Of a stretch of DNA of 64,000 nt, positions 26,236-35,475 are shown piece by piece. The stretch's first letter is position 1; each line of letters begins with the position of its first letter. Below the pieces are notes generated by a model that saw only the letters and a list, made by a program, of their open reading frames with translations, was not told the origin of the DNA and ran no database searches. Source of the DNA: Lachnospiraceae bacterium MD308 (GTDB lineage Bacteria > Bacillota > Clostridia > Lachnospirales > Lachnospiraceae); contig KE159795.1 in NCBI GenBank assembly GCA_000403475.2, positions 1,178,983-1,242,982 on the forward strand. The letters run 5' to 3'. The position numbers and the translations under genes were made by a program.

Positions 26236-27678
26236 TCAGCTTGTAAATCCCCGGACAAACATATTTATCGTCTCATACCCCACTGCCAGATTTATATTCT
26301 GTCCGCCGTCAAATCCCGCCGTACTGATGCCGATAATCTCTCCCTGCATATTGAGCACCGCTCCCCCGGAACTGCCATGGGAGATCGGGGCTGTAAATTG
26401 AATCATATCCACAGTGTCAATCTCCCGGAATCCCGAGATGATCCCGTCGGAGACAGAATTAAAAAGCCCGAGAGGACTCCCGATCGCCACAACCTTCTGC
26501 CCCCTCACCAGCTTTTTTGCGCCTCTGTAGACAGGCAGCGGAGATAACACTTTGCCTATCCGGATGACAGACAGGTCAAATACCGAATTGTACTTAATGA
26601 TCTCATTTGTCCGGTAAACCGCGCTGTCGTCTTCTATCCGTACCGAAAAGCTGTAGCCGCCCCTTGTCACATGGTGGTTGGTGAGGATAAAGCCGTCTTT
26701 GCCGATCATAACGCCGGAGCCTGTGCCCATAGGCTTTCCCCTCTGGTCATGCACCTCTATCATAACGATGGAAGAGGCCAAAAGCGCCAGCTCTTCAAAG
26801 CTTTTCTCCCTGCCGTCTTCCACCCTTCTTTCCTGTCTCTGCCGCTCTGGCATCCTGACCTGCGGCCCTGTCTTCAAAGCCGGTTTTAATTCCGGTCTGT
26901 GCACCTGTTCTACTTGTATTCTTGAAACCGGCCGTTCCTCTGGACCCGATTCTGCCTCCGTGATTTTTTTACTTCCACAGGGCGTATACTCCGGGAAGGG
27001 CAGCTCGCAAAATCCCCCCAGCTTAAGCTCCATAGAAAGATTCTTAATCTCATCCGCCGTCCTGATGTCCTCCCGGCTCTGAAAGAGAAGTACATCGCAC
27101 CCGATCAGGGTGAGCATGTAATAGAACAGATACTCTTGCTCCTTTATTACATTATCTGCCAGAACCTTATAGCACTTCCTCTCATCCCAGCCTGACAGCG
27201 CGTCGCCCAGAACGCTGTCCGTCCAATATAAAAGCTTTACGGCAAGGTTCTTCTCCATGGATTCCGTAACATTTCTTTTTATCATCCTGTATTTATCCAG
27301 CGTTTCCCGGCAGGCAAAAGCCAACGCATTACCGAACGCCGGATTTCCCTTCAAATTTTTTACGTATATCTCTTTTCCGGATTTCAATGCAAGAAACTGC
27401 TCTTCGTAAAAGTTCATCTCTTCCCGGGACGGAAAAAACACAAGACGCTCCGGCCTTCGATAGAACAAACGCTTTCTTTCCATCTCAAGCCCCATCTTCC
27501 GGTCAATATCTACAATCACATCCGCCGGGGCTAAAGCCTGCCCCCAGCCAAGAGCTCTGACAAAATACACATCCCTGCGTCCCAGATTATAGCCGCCTTT
27601 TACACCCAAAAACGCCTCCGGCGAATGAATCCCCATCACATTGTGCCTGTAAGTGATCATTTTTTCCATTCTGTCCAC
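26236..27678 (-). CDS. YceG-like domain fused to a trypsin-like serine protease
   Basis: 480 residues. Residues 1-220 resemble the C-terminal part of the neighbouring YceG protein (a core ending in YYMLTLIGCDVLLFQSREDI corresponds to NLVGFDVLFFVPTGYNI). A charged, Pro/Arg-rich linker (about 235-290) follows, then an S1C/HtrA-type protease domain with a complete triad: His in ILTNHHV, Asp in FDLSVIRI, Ser in ISHGSSGGAVLN. There is no PDZ domain and no signal peptide or membrane segment, so it should be cytoplasmic, unlike most HtrA proteins. It is the first gene of the minus-strand ter operon. Confidence 0.8.
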   Translation of the reverse strand: MDRMEKMITYRHNVMGIHSPEAFLGVKGGYNLGRRDVYFVRALGWGQALAPADVIVDIDRKMGLEMERKRLFYRRPERLVFFPSREEMNFYEEQFLALKSGKEIYVKNLKGNPAFGNALAFACRETLDKYRMIKRNVTESMEKNLAVKLLYWTDSVLGDALSGWDERKCYKVLADNVIKEQEYLFYYMLTLIGCDVLLFQSREDIRTADEIKNLSMELKLGGFCELPFPEYTPCGSKKITEAESGPEERPVSRIQVEQVHRPELKPALKTGPQVRMPERQRQERRVEDGREKSFEELALLASSIVMIEVHDQRGKPMGTGSGVMIGKDGFILTNHHVTRGGYSFSVRIEDDSAVYRTNEIIKYNSVFDLSVIRIGKVLSPLPVYRGAKKLVRGQKVVAIGSPLGLFNSVSDGIISGFREIDTVDMIQFTAPISHGSSGGAVLNMQGEIIGISTAGFDGGQNINLAVGYETINMFVRGFTS

Positions 27679-27772
27679 CCGCTTACGTATTTTTCAACCT
27701 GTCTAAATATTAGCACAACGCAAAAAATATATCTACCAATTCTTGCCTTGATATGATATATTTAAAGGCAAT

Positions 27773-27800
27773 CCGTTACTGTTCACAGCTCCAGTAACGG
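27773..27800 (+). repeat. Inverted repeat in the leader of the CitE-like gene
   Basis: CCGTTACTG (27773-27781) and its complement (27792-27800) with a 10-base loop, flanked by direct GGCAATCC repeats. Lies between divergent ter promoters; an operator or a 5' mRNA stem are both possible. Confidence 0.45.
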
Positions 27801-27835
27801 CAATCCAACGTACTGCAAAGGAGATTCTGACTACT

Positions 27836-28801
27836 ATGAACAACAGCGCCATTTATTACAGCGTAGGGCCACTCCTGTACTGCCCCGCAGACAGGGTTTC
27901 CATCGCCTCCTCTATAAAATCACAGAAATTCGGGACAAACTATTCCCTGGCCCTCTGTCTTGAAGATACGATAAATGACAATTTTGTCGCCGAAGCCGAA
28001 GAGCAATTAATCGCATCGATCGGTGACATATACAATTCTCTTCAGAATTTAGAATTTTACCTTCCAAAGATATTCATCCGAGTGCGCAGGCCCGGGCAGA
28101 TCAAAGACCTTGCCCGCCGCTTAGGAAACAGCCATGAGATTATAACCGGATACATTCTCCCCAAGTTTTCCCTGGACTGCGCGGACGCCTATGTTGAGCA
28201 GACAGCAAACTTAAACAGCGGCCTTAAGCCCGTTAAATATGTGATGCCGATCTACGAGAGTTCTTCCATCGTAAACTTGCGCACCCGCTATGACACACTA
28301 TATACTCTAAAGGAAAAACTCGCTCCTATTGAGTCAAACGTACTGAATATACGCGTGGGCGGGAATGATTTGTGTCATCTGTTTGGTTTCCGGCGAGAAC
28401 CCACCGAGTCAATCCACCGGATTACACCGATTATAAATATTCTGTCAGACATTGTTACTGTGTATGGGACGGACTATGTAGTTTCCGGCCCTGTATGGGA
28501 ATACTATTCCGGTGCAGAGTGGGAAAAGGGTCTGAGAAAAGAAATCGAAGATGACAGGTTGTGCGGATTCATAGGAAAGACCATCATCCACCCGAATCAG
28601 ATAAAGCCTGTAAACGACGGCTACAAAGTAACCGAAAAGAATTATAAAGACGCCCTGCGTATCCTCCAATGGAACGTCAAAGAAGATTCTTACGTGTCCG
28701 GAAGTGCCGGCGGAGACCGGATGGACGAATATAAGACCCACATAAACTGGGCGCAAAAAACACGCTTTCTTGCAGAATGTTACGGCACCGTCCAATCATA
28801 A
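27836..28801 (+). CDS. HpcH/HpaI aldolase (CitE-like) of the Ter biosynthetic module
   Basis: 321 residues. A CitE-like TIM barrel: SLALCLEDTIND carries the acidic metal-binding segment, IRVRRPGQI the Arg, LPKFS the central strand, VGGNDLCHLFG and GKTIIHPNQIKPVND the C-terminal motif typical of HpcH/CitE enzymes. In Ter clusters such a protein is proposed to join a two- or three-carbon unit to a sugar-phosphate or nucleoside-like precursor. It is transcribed apart from the other genes, divergent from the protease fusion and convergent with StiP. Confidence 0.85.
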   Translation: MNNSAIYYSVGPLLYCPADRVSIASSIKSQKFGTNYSLALCLEDTINDNFVAEAEEQLIASIGDIYNSLQNLEFYLPKIFIRVRRPGQIKDLARRLGNSHEIITGYILPKFSLDCADAYVEQTANLNSGLKPVKYVMPIYESSSIVNLRTRYDTLYTLKEKLAPIESNVLNIRVGGNDLCHLFGFRREPTESIHRITPIINILSDIVTVYGTDYVVSGPVWEYYSGAEWEKGLRKEIEDDRLCGFIGKTIIHPNQIKPVNDGYKVTEKNYKDALRILQWNVKEDSYVSGSAGGDRMDEYKTHINWAQKTRFLAECYGTVQS

Positions 28802-28806
28802 AAACC

Positions 28807-28827
28807 GGCATGGACATCCCCCATGCC
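28807..28827. terminator. Hairpin between convergent genes
   Basis: GGCATGG/CCATGCC stem with a 7-base loop, preceded by AAAA and followed by AGCTTTT. It can end transcription from both sides. Confidence 0.55.
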
Positions 28828-28863
28828 AGCTTTTATGCTGCCCGTCTGTATTCCGAAAAAGAG

Positions 28864-29913
28864 CTATGCGTCCGCAAGTTTTTTTATTATACCGCAGCAT
28901 TTGTAATGACGCATCGGGTAATATTCTACAGGTACATTTTTCTCCTCGGCAAGTCTTACGAGATGCAAAAGCTCCCTTTTTCCTTTGTACCTTTCATCTA
29001 TAAGCACCTTCCACGGCACTCTCCTGAGCAGAACCCGGGTCGCCTCACCGATTCCCGGCTTGATAAAATTAATGTCTGTGATTCCGAACCTTTCCGCAAT
29101 CTCTTGAACCTCGTCGATTCCAGAGCCTTCCACCCGCACATCCCTCACCTGGGAGGTCAGAGTAAATTCCTTTTCAATCGCCTTTATAAATTCATAAGAA
29201 AGATCTGCTCCGCGCAGTTCCTCGTAAAATACAGCTCCATGAAAATCATCTTTTCCTATAATATCATCGCGGAGAAATGTTCTGCTGACAAGTCCGGAAA
29301 CGGTACAATTCAAGCAGGAGCTTGGAATCAGGATATCCTCATGGGTTCCGCAAAGCTCTGTCACCCCTGCCGGGTCTGCTAAAACAGCAATCTCCGGGGA
29401 CACCCCCTCATATGCAGCCACATCTTTTTTTAGCTCACTTAAAATGGCTCCTTTCCCAATCCATCCGTCTACGAACAAAAGCTTCTCCGGACTATGGTAT
29501 TTTAATAGATACTTCATCGCGTTGCCGTCAATCCCTCTTCCCCTGATAATAGAAATGGAATAGTGGCGGACATCTTCATGATATTTGAACTTTATATATC
29601 TCTTAAGCAGTATGCCGACAGGGATTCCCGCCCGGGCAAGAGACACAAGCACTACATCCCTTCCCCTTGCATTTATAATCTTATCCCCAAGCTTTCCCAC
29701 CGCCTGGGCGGTATCTCTCGCATATACGCGCAAAGCGTCCTCATAGGCCTCCATATATTCCCTCGTGGGTACATACTCTATGGGCAGCATCTCGCTGTAA
29801 TGCCTTCCGGACTGAATAAGCCGCTCCCTCTCCTTCGTAGGCTGCGGCTTTACAAGCCCTGTGATATCCTTCAAAAGAAGGGTCACATCCTCTTCCATAT
29901 ACGAACTTCTCAC
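28864..29913 (-). CDS. StiP-family phosphoribosyltransferase-like protein of the Ter module
   Basis: 349 residues. The N-terminal half has a phosphoribosyltransferase-like core: VVLVSLARAGIPVGILLKRYI and the loop LLFVDGWIGKGAILSEL, which takes the place of the PRPP-binding motif. This is the pattern of the StiP/PRTase family found in Ter clusters (sometimes annotated as a cysteine protease). It would act on a ribose-phosphate donor in the predicted nucleoside-like pathway. It starts directly at the end of the upstream PRTase/TRSP gene, so the two are coupled. Confidence 0.78.
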   Translation of the reverse strand: MRSSYMEEDVTLLLKDITGLVKPQPTKERERLIQSGRHYSEMLPIEYVPTREYMEAYEDALRVYARDTAQAVGKLGDKIINARGRDVVLVSLARAGIPVGILLKRYIKFKYHEDVRHYSISIIRGRGIDGNAMKYLLKYHSPEKLLFVDGWIGKGAILSELKKDVAAYEGVSPEIAVLADPAGVTELCGTHEDILIPSSCLNCTVSGLVSRTFLRDDIIGKDDFHGAVFYEELRGADLSYEFIKAIEKEFTLTSQVRDVRVEGSGIDEVQEIAERFGITDINFIKPGIGEATRVLLRRVPWKVLIDERYKGKRELLHLVRLAEEKNVPVEYYPMRHYKCCGIIKKLADA

Positions 29914-29914
29914 C

Positions 29915-31009
29915 TTAACACCACCTGATTAAGTTTATATTTTTATTTTTCCTGGCTATAGCACTTACCAGAGAGTTCTTTCCCTCTTCCCCATACAGGG
30001 CATCCGTGATAATAAATACTCTGTCATAGCTTTCAATATTATAGATATAAGTCGTCCTATTCTTATCATACAGGCTCTTAAGCTCATATCTGACCTTCAA
30101 TGGATAGGTATCATCCGAAAAAACCATGACAGGACTCCTGGTGGTAGAATGGCTCCATACGGTCAGCCCCTTCTCCTCCATACACCGAGCTGTAAAAAGC
30201 GCCGGGTACATACATTCCTCGGTTCCCACCACCAGGACTCTCTCGCCTGCCTCAAACTCAAATGCGTCTGTGATATCCCGCCACAAAGCCTCACATGCCC
30301 TTTTGTAATCCAATCCGTCCACAAGCCGTCTGGCATCCATCTTTCCGGCGATTTCCATTTCTCTAACAGAAAGACAGTCCGAACATCCGTATCTGATGTA
30401 AGCTCCGTCCGCCATCGGCCGCTCGGCAAGAGACGCATACTTCTCATGTCTCGTCTTAAGAAGATAGAGCGTTCCAATTCCTCTTTTCTCATAAACCTCA
30501 AGATGCTCTCTTTCCATGCCGTTTAAAAGAGACGCGACGGCAAACTTTAGCCCCTCTCCGTATAATTCTTCCAGCACATTGATAATGCCAAGAATCGTAT
30601 TGCCCGTCGTAACTTCGTCCTCGATAAATATTACACGGTCAATCTCTCCGATTACCCTGTCTATATCTTCCTTTACCAATTTCTGCTCCGTGGCGTGGCT
30701 ATGGCTTTCAGAAAAAAACAGATACGTCACCCCCGGAATATCTTCCCTTGTCGTCTGGATGTACTTCGCCCCCAGCCGTACCGCCACCTCTGCCCCTATG
30801 GCAGTCGCCGTCTCTGCGAACCCAACCATCAGCAGCTTCTCCTCACCGTATGCCGTCCGTATCATATCCGCCAGCGTGTCAAACAACTCAAACGCCTGCC
30901 CGGGACGAACCGGAATATGCTTTCCCTGCAGCGGATTTATCACAAGATAATTTCGCTTTTTATTATTTTCCCTCTTTCCGACGGCAACCAAATCTTTCTC
31001 CGAATACAT
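29915..31009 (-). CDS. Phosphoribosyltransferase with TRSP domain (Ter module)
   Basis: 364 residues. A PRTase fold with the PRPP motif VIFIEDEVTTGNTILGIINVL around residue 135, a MVGFAETATAIGAEVA N-terminal motif, and a C-terminal TRSP-type domain (HSTTRSPVMV). This matches the two-domain PRTase/TRSP proteins of Ter operons, predicted to build a nucleoside-like metabolite. Its stop codon is next to the StiP start. The rplL terminator (31049-31079) separates it from the ribosomal genes. Confidence 0.8.
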   Translation of the reverse strand: MYSEKDLVAVGKRENNKKRNYLVINPLQGKHIPVRPGQAFELFDTLADMIRTAYGEEKLLMVGFAETATAIGAEVAVRLGAKYIQTTREDIPGVTYLFFSESHSHATEQKLVKEDIDRVIGEIDRVIFIEDEVTTGNTILGIINVLEELYGEGLKFAVASLLNGMEREHLEVYEKRGIGTLYLLKTRHEKYASLAERPMADGAYIRYGCSDCLSVREMEIAGKMDARRLVDGLDYKRACEALWRDITDAFEFEAGERVLVVGTEECMYPALFTARCMEEKGLTVWSHSTTRSPVMVFSDDTYPLKVRYELKSLYDKNRTTYIYNIESYDRVFIITDALYGEEGKNSLVSAIARKNKNINLIRWC

Positions 31010-31048
31010 ATCTGCATGTCTCCTTCAAACGTTTATTTTCCAACTTAC

Positions 31049-31079
31049 AAAAAGAGCCGCCCCGATATGAAGCAGCTCT
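31049..31079 (-). terminator. Terminator after rplL
   Basis: Stem GAGCTGC/GCGGCTC with a U-run (TCTTTTTG) on the minus strand, 18 bp after the rplL stop codon. Confidence 0.75.
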
Positions 31080-31096
31080 CTATATACGGTATGAAA

Positions 31097-31471
31097 TTAT
31101 TTAAGGTTAACCTCTGCACCTTCAGCCTCAAGTTTAGCTTTGATTTCCTCAGCCTCTTCCTTGGAAACGCCCTCTTTTACTACCTTCGGAGCTTCGTCAA
31201 CTACTGCCTTAGCCTCTTTCAGTCCAAGACCTGTAATCTCACGAACAACCTTGATAACCTTAACTTTAGAAGCACCTGCAGATACAAGCTCTACATTGAA
31301 CTCTGTCTGCTCTTCCTCTGCTGCTGCCTCTCCGCCTGCTGCTGCAACTACTACGCCTGCTGCTGCAGATACACCAAATTCTTCTTCACATGCTTTTACT
31401 AATTCATTCAACTCTAATACTGATAACTCTTTGATAGCATCAATAAATTCAGCCGTTGTTAATTTTGCCAT
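31097..31471 (-). CDS. rplL: 50S ribosomal protein L7/L12
   Basis: 124 residues. N-terminal dimerisation part ([26 protein letters not shown]), Ala/Glu-rich hinge, and C-terminal domain with [18 protein letters not shown]. It forms the stalk of the large subunit that recruits translation factors. Downstream of rplJ by 59 bp, the usual gene order. Confidence 0.98.
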   Translation of the reverse strand: MAKLTTAEFIDAIKELSVLELNELVKACEEEFGVSAAAGVVVAAAGGEAAAEEEQTEFNVELVSAGASKVKVIKVVREITGLGLKEAKAVVDEAPKVVKEGVSKEEAEEIKAKLEAEGAEVNLK

Positions 31472-31530
31472 TTTATTATCCTCCTATAAAATATAATTCA
31501 TTCCAATTCATCTGCACACTGTTAAGTGTC

Positions 31531-32085
31531 TTACTCCGCTGCCGGAGCTTCTGCCGCTTCAGCCGGAGCCTCTGCTGCGCCTGCTGTTTCGCAAGTTGCT
31601 GCGCCGCCCTGCTCTGCAATCTGATTGAGAACACGGGCAAGATTGGTAATCGGTGACTGTAAGCTTCCAAGCAATTTGGAGAGAAGTTCTTCTCTTGACG
31701 GAATACTTGCCAAAGCCTGCATTCCTTTTGCATCGTAAGCCTCGCCCTCTACGACACCAGCTTTAATCTCAAGAGCCTTTGCTTCCTTTGCAAACTTAGC
31801 AAGAATTCTTGCCGGAGCTGTCGCGTCGTCCTTAGAAATCGCCAGTGCGCTCGGTCCTTCCAAGTGCTCATCTAAAGCTGCGAACTCTGTTCCTTCAAAA
31901 GCTCTCTTCATCATAGTGTTCTTACAAACCTTGTATGTGATGCCGGCTTCCCTTAACTGCTTACGAAGCGCTGTATCCTGCGCAACAGTGAGTCCGCGGT
32001 AGTCAACAAGCACAACGCTCGCTGCGTCCTTCACATCATCTGCAATGGCCTGTACGATAGGCTGTTTTAATTCAACTTTTGCCAC
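31531..32085 (-). CDS. rplJ: 50S ribosomal protein L10
   Basis: 184 residues, opening VAKVELKQPIVQAI from a GTG start at 32083-32085, 10 bases after AGGAGG. VLVDYRGLTVAQDTALRKQLREA is the conserved L10 core. It has an extended Ala/Glu-rich tail. L10 anchors L7/L12 dimers to the ribosome and regulates its own operon through the leader upstream. Confidence 0.97.
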   Translation of the reverse strand: MAKVELKQPIVQAIADDVKDAASVVLVDYRGLTVAQDTALRKQLREAGITYKVCKNTMMKRAFEGTEFAALDEHLEGPSALAISKDDATAPARILAKFAKEAKALEIKAGVVEGEAYDAKGMQALASIPSREELLSKLLGSLQSPITNLARVLNQIAEQGGAATCETAGAAEAPAEAAEAPAAE

Positions 32086-32091
32086 GAATGG

Positions 32092-32240
32092 TGCACCTCC
32101 TTATATTATTTTCGGTATGCTGCCAAAAACCTCTGCGCCAAAAAGACGCAGAGGTATAAATCCATATCTGAATTTAACTCTTCCTCGGTAGGCGTTTTAA
32201 CCCTTACGCTTTGCAGCACCTACTGTCTTCGGCAGTTACC
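32092..32240 (-). ncRNA. L10 autoregulatory leader
   Basis: The transcribed region between the rplJ promoter and start codon has the L10-leader design: an upstream paired region (ACTGCCGAAGACAGT) and a kinked stem with GGTGCTGCAAAGCGTAAGGG, followed by a strong CCTCTGCG/CGCAGAGG hairpin ending in TTTTTGG. L10 (with L7/L12) is known to bind such leaders and repress expression. Confidence 0.82.
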
Positions 32241-32245
32241 AGATA

Positions 32246-32274
32246 AAAATATCACATAAACAGTAATATGTCAA
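32246..32274 (-). promoter_or_regulatory. rplJL promoter
   Basis: TTGACA (32269-32274), 17-bp spacer, TATTTT (32246-32251) on the minus strand; a near-consensus sigma-A promoter immediately before the L10 leader. The IS66 element starts 30 bp upstream. Confidence 0.8.
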
Positions 32275-32303
32275 TCATTTTTTACAATTAATTTTCTTCT
32301 ATT

Positions 32304-34116
32304 GTAACAGTTCAGCCTATTAATTATTTCTACAGGTTTAGCACCGGCTAAAATATAGCCGGTGTGCCCATAAATATCTTCTTTATATTTTCGATCAAAT
32401 CCATTTCCCTTTTTTTCAAGGTCTCTATTATGCTCATAATAGAGCAGTACATCTCGTGACCACTTTCTTTTCGAAATCCACCTGCCATTTTTTGCCTGTT
32501 TTTTGCTTTTCGCAGGTCTCTTTCCGAAATATTGTCATCAAAAGGAACGGAAAAATCATGCAGAAATAAAAGATGATTATGACTGTACTTTTCCAGTCTG
32601 TTTAACAGTGCCTGTTCTTCCTGCTTTGCGTACCTGTGTGTAGTTTTTTTGTTCTCTTCCCTCCCTTTTTGCAGCAGTGAAAAATATTTTTTCTCATATT
32701 CCGTTATCGTTTCATCTGGCAATGCAGCGACACCCTGTTCCATAAATCCTTTTCGCAGCTTGTTCATTTCGCACAATAACGCTATCATTTCCTTTGACCA
32801 TGCATTTCCGCTTTCTTCTGTATTTTTTCTCAGGTAACGAATAATGTGTACATTGCATTCTGCATGTTCCGTTCCGAAATGATACAATGCTGTTTCATGA
32901 TCATGCAGGAGTGTGCCGCTATACTGGCACAAAAAGTCTAATTTCTCCAACGCATCTATGGATTTACTTTTCATGGCCTGATATACCACGGTGTTTTTTC
33001 TGCTAAAATTACGTATATAATTCTGCTTCCCATTGACAGTTATTGTTGTGGCATCGGTTGCCACAATACTCTGATTCAACAGTTCGTTTTTCAAATTTGA
33101 GATGCTCTTTTCCGAAGATTGCGCAAAATTCCTGCAGAAGCTGTAGACACTTCCTTCTGATAATTCCAGCTCTCCATTACTTGCAGCATTCAAAAAGAAG
33201 GCAATCCGGTCGTTGGACATGACTCCTTCACTGTAAAGGGACACTGCCAATGCTTTTACATTGGCACCATAAATAACATCACTGCGATATTCCGGAGGAA
33301 TATGGATTTTTCCTCTTTCATCTGCGTAGATACGGATTTCTGTGATAACGGCTTCTGTTTTTAAATCAACAACATACTTTGTAACATACTTTCTGCCGGA
33401 GGCATTGCCAACTGTCTGAATCTCATGCCGGCATTTTCCAGATGCAATCTTTTCTTCTATTTTGGCTTTAGTAAGCGTAGTTCCGGCATGCCCCTTTTGC
33501 CCTCCTGGTTTACGCTCTGTTTTCTTTCTCCCATTGTAGGTATTGGCAGGTTTTACGCCCTTCTGGTCCGTTGATGGTGGGCGCGAAGTATTCGAACTGT
33601 CGTTATTGATAATGCTTTTTAGACGTGCATTGTCTTCTGTTAGTAACTGGTTTTTTTCACGTAGGATTTTATTTTCTTTTTTCAGATCAGCTATTTCCAC
33701 TTTTAATTCTTTTACTTCCTGCTTGTGTTCTTTTTCAACAGAATCCAGACGTCCCATGATTTCCATAAGCTGTTGATACATTCCGTTATTATAATCACTG
33801 TTTCTTCCCATAGGACATCTCCTTCCACACATTTCTGATAAACATAGTTTATCAGAAATAGAAAGAAAAGAAAAATTCTTCCCAAAATCAATTCGTCAAA
33901 ATGACGGTGTAAAAAATTTCTGTAATAATGCATAAAAGTGGATAACTTTTTTTATGTGTCTCAAAAAAGTATGTTTAAAGGGTATTAGACGTAAAATTAT
34001 CCACAAAAATTTGGAAATCCTAGCAATTGAAAAAATCTCCTTCTTTTTTTGTGGATAACCATTGATGAAAACTTTTTAAAATTCTCCTTTTTGACGTTGG
34101 TAGGCTGAACTGTTAC
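32304..34116 (-). mobile_element. Intact IS66-family insertion sequence (ISBst12-like, single ORF)
   Basis: 1,813 bp. It is bounded by perfect 16-bp terminal inverted repeats, GTAACAGTTCAGCCTA (32304-32319) and its complement (34101-34116), and the flanks carry an 8-bp direct repeat, CTTCTATT (32296-32303 and 34117-34124), as expected for IS66-type target duplication. It carries only the transposase gene, as described for the ISBst12 subgroup, without the accessory tnpA/tnpB genes of classical IS66. The noncoding stretch 33812-34100 inside it is AT-rich and shows no further gene. Confidence 0.93.
32348..33811 (-). CDS. tnpC: IS66-family transposase
   Basis: 487 residues from the ATG at 33809-33811 (MGRNSDYNNGMYQQ). 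A coiled-coil N-terminus is followed by SNTSRPPSTDQKG, RKKTERKPGGQKGH, the catalytic core (VATDATTITVNGK; LLHDHETALYHFGTEHAECNVHIIRYL) and the C-terminal FDDNISERDLRKAKNRQKMAGGFR, the IS66 ExxR-type signature. Catalytic acidic residues appear intact. The stop codon overlaps a hairpin (CACCGGCTA/TAGCCGGTG, 32342-32364). Confidence 0.96.
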   Translation of the reverse strand: MGRNSDYNNGMYQQLMEIMGRLDSVEKEHKQEVKELKVEIADLKKENKILREKNQLLTEDNARLKSIINNDSSNTSRPPSTDQKGVKPANTYNGRKKTERKPGGQKGHAGTTLTKAKIEEKIASGKCRHEIQTVGNASGRKYVTKYVVDLKTEAVITEIRIYADERGKIHIPPEYRSDVIYGANVKALAVSLYSEGVMSNDRIAFFLNAASNGELELSEGSVYSFCRNFAQSSEKSISNLKNELLNQSIVATDATTITVNGKQNYIRNFSRKNTVVYQAMKSKSIDALEKLDFLCQYSGTLLHDHETALYHFGTEHAECNVHIIRYLRKNTEESGNAWSKEMIALLCEMNKLRKGFMEQGVAALPDETITEYEKKYFSLLQKGREENKKTTHRYAKQEEQALLNRLEKYSHNHLLFLHDFSVPFDDNISERDLRKAKNRQKMAGGFRKESGHEMYCSIMSIIETLKKREMDLIENIKKIFMGTPAIF

Positions 34117-34128
34117 CTTCTATTTTGC

Positions 34129-35346
34129 CTATTTCTGCTTGTAACCGTCGAGGAATCTTCCTATACGCTTTACAGCATCCCGGAGCACTTCTGCCTCCGG
34201 CAGCATTACGATTCGGAAGTGATCCGGCTCGTCCCAGTCAAAGCCGCTTCCGGGAACTACCAGAATATTCTCAGCATGAAGCAAATCATGTGCAAACTTT
34301 TTATCATTTGTAATGTTAAACTTTTTCACATCCAACTTCGGGAAGACATAGAATGCACTGTTATTTTCCACAAAGGAGATTCCGTCTATCTTCCTTAACT
34401 CCGATACGGCAGCCTGCCTCTGTTCGTAGATTCTTCCTCCCGGCCGAATCATAGACGCCGGTGTTTCCATATCTTCAAGAGCTGCCGGAATTACAAGCTG
34501 CGCAAGTGCATTCGCACAAAGTCTCATGGAAGTCAACTGGATAATCCCCTGTTTATAGTCCTCCGTCAAATGCTTCGGGCCGCTAATCACCATCCATCCG
34601 CAGCGATAACCACAGAGGCAGTGAGACTTTGACAGGCCGTTCAAGGTAATGACCGGAATATCATCTGCCAGAGACGCCAAAGACACATGCTTTAATCCAT
34701 CCATTACCAGGCGGTCATAAATTTCATCTACAAACAATAAGAGCTTCTCTTCTCTCGCCACTTTGACAAGTTCCTTGAGCACGTCTTCCGAATATAGCAT
34801 TCCGGTAGGGTTATTCGGATTGATAATTACCATAGCCTTTGTCTTTGGTGTGATTTTAGAACGTATATCTTTGATATCCGGATTCCAGTCTGCTTTTTCA
34901 TCACATTTATAAAATACCGGCTTCCCACCTGCCAAATAGACGGAATTTCCCCACAAAGAATAGCTTGGTGACGGAACAAGAACCTCATCCCCATCGTTAA
35001 GAAGCGGGAACAATGCAAATGAGACCACTTCGCTCACACCATTTCCGATAAAAACATCGTCCGGAGTGATTCCTTTAATCCCTTTGCTCTTCTCGTACTC
35101 ACAAATCGCTGTCCTGGCCGCCGGCATACCTTTAAAATCGCAATATCCCACACCTTTATCAATATGGTTTGCCAAAGCGTCTTCGATGCTTTTCGGAAGT
35201 CCGAATCCAAATGCTGCCGGGTTGCCCGTATTAAGCTTCAATACATTAGCCCCCTGCTCCTGCAGCTTTAACGCTTCCATAAAAAGCGGCCCCCTGATAT
35301 CTGAATGCACATTTTCCATTCTTTTTGCTCTTAATATCTCTCCCAT
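34129..35346 (-). CDS. alaA: Alanine aminotransferase (AlaA-type)
   Basis: 405 residues, the same length as the E. coli enzyme and with its motifs: LKLNTGNPAAFGF, GNGVSE, PSPSYSLW, IINPNNPTGMLYS, the PLP lysine in LNGLSKSHCLCGYRCGW and the SMRLCANALAQ block. A PLP-dependent aminotransferase making alanine from pyruvate and glutamate. It lies just 5 bp from the IS66 target duplication, so its native terminator may have been displaced. The LysR gene at 35476 is divergent and may control it. Confidence 0.9.
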   Translation of the reverse strand: MGEILRAKRMENVHSDIRGPLFMEALKLQEQGANVLKLNTGNPAAFGFGLPKSIEDALANHIDKGVGYCDFKGMPAARTAICEYEKSKGIKGITPDDVFIGNGVSEVVSFALFPLLNDGDEVLVPSPSYSLWGNSVYLAGGKPVFYKCDEKADWNPDIKDIRSKITPKTKAMVIINPNNPTGMLYSEDVLKELVKVAREEKLLLFVDEIYDRLVMDGLKHVSLASLADDIPVITLNGLSKSHCLCGYRCGWMVISGPKHLTEDYKQGIIQLTSMRLCANALAQLVIPAALEDMETPASMIRPGGRIYEQRQAAVSELRKIDGISFVENNSAFYVFPKLDVKKFNITNDKKFAHDLLHAENILVVPGSGFDWDEPDHFRIVMLPEAEVLRDAVKRIGRFLDGYKQK

Positions 35347-35475
35347 ATCTCTTTCCCACCTTTCAGCAAGTTTTTGTTTTCTTTTCTTTGCTTATATCAT
35401 ACTACCATGTTATAATATACTCAAATACCTATAATCATATAATAGTTATATTATTTTATCTATAAGGAGTTTTGT

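Noticed and set aside
15372-31009. Tellurite-resistance operon as phenotype
   Set aside because: The family name is historical. The gene set supports a general stress module; tellurite resistance cannot be read from sequence.
32348-33811. Degenerate lone transposase
   Set aside because: Terminal repeats, target duplication and catalytic motifs are intact.
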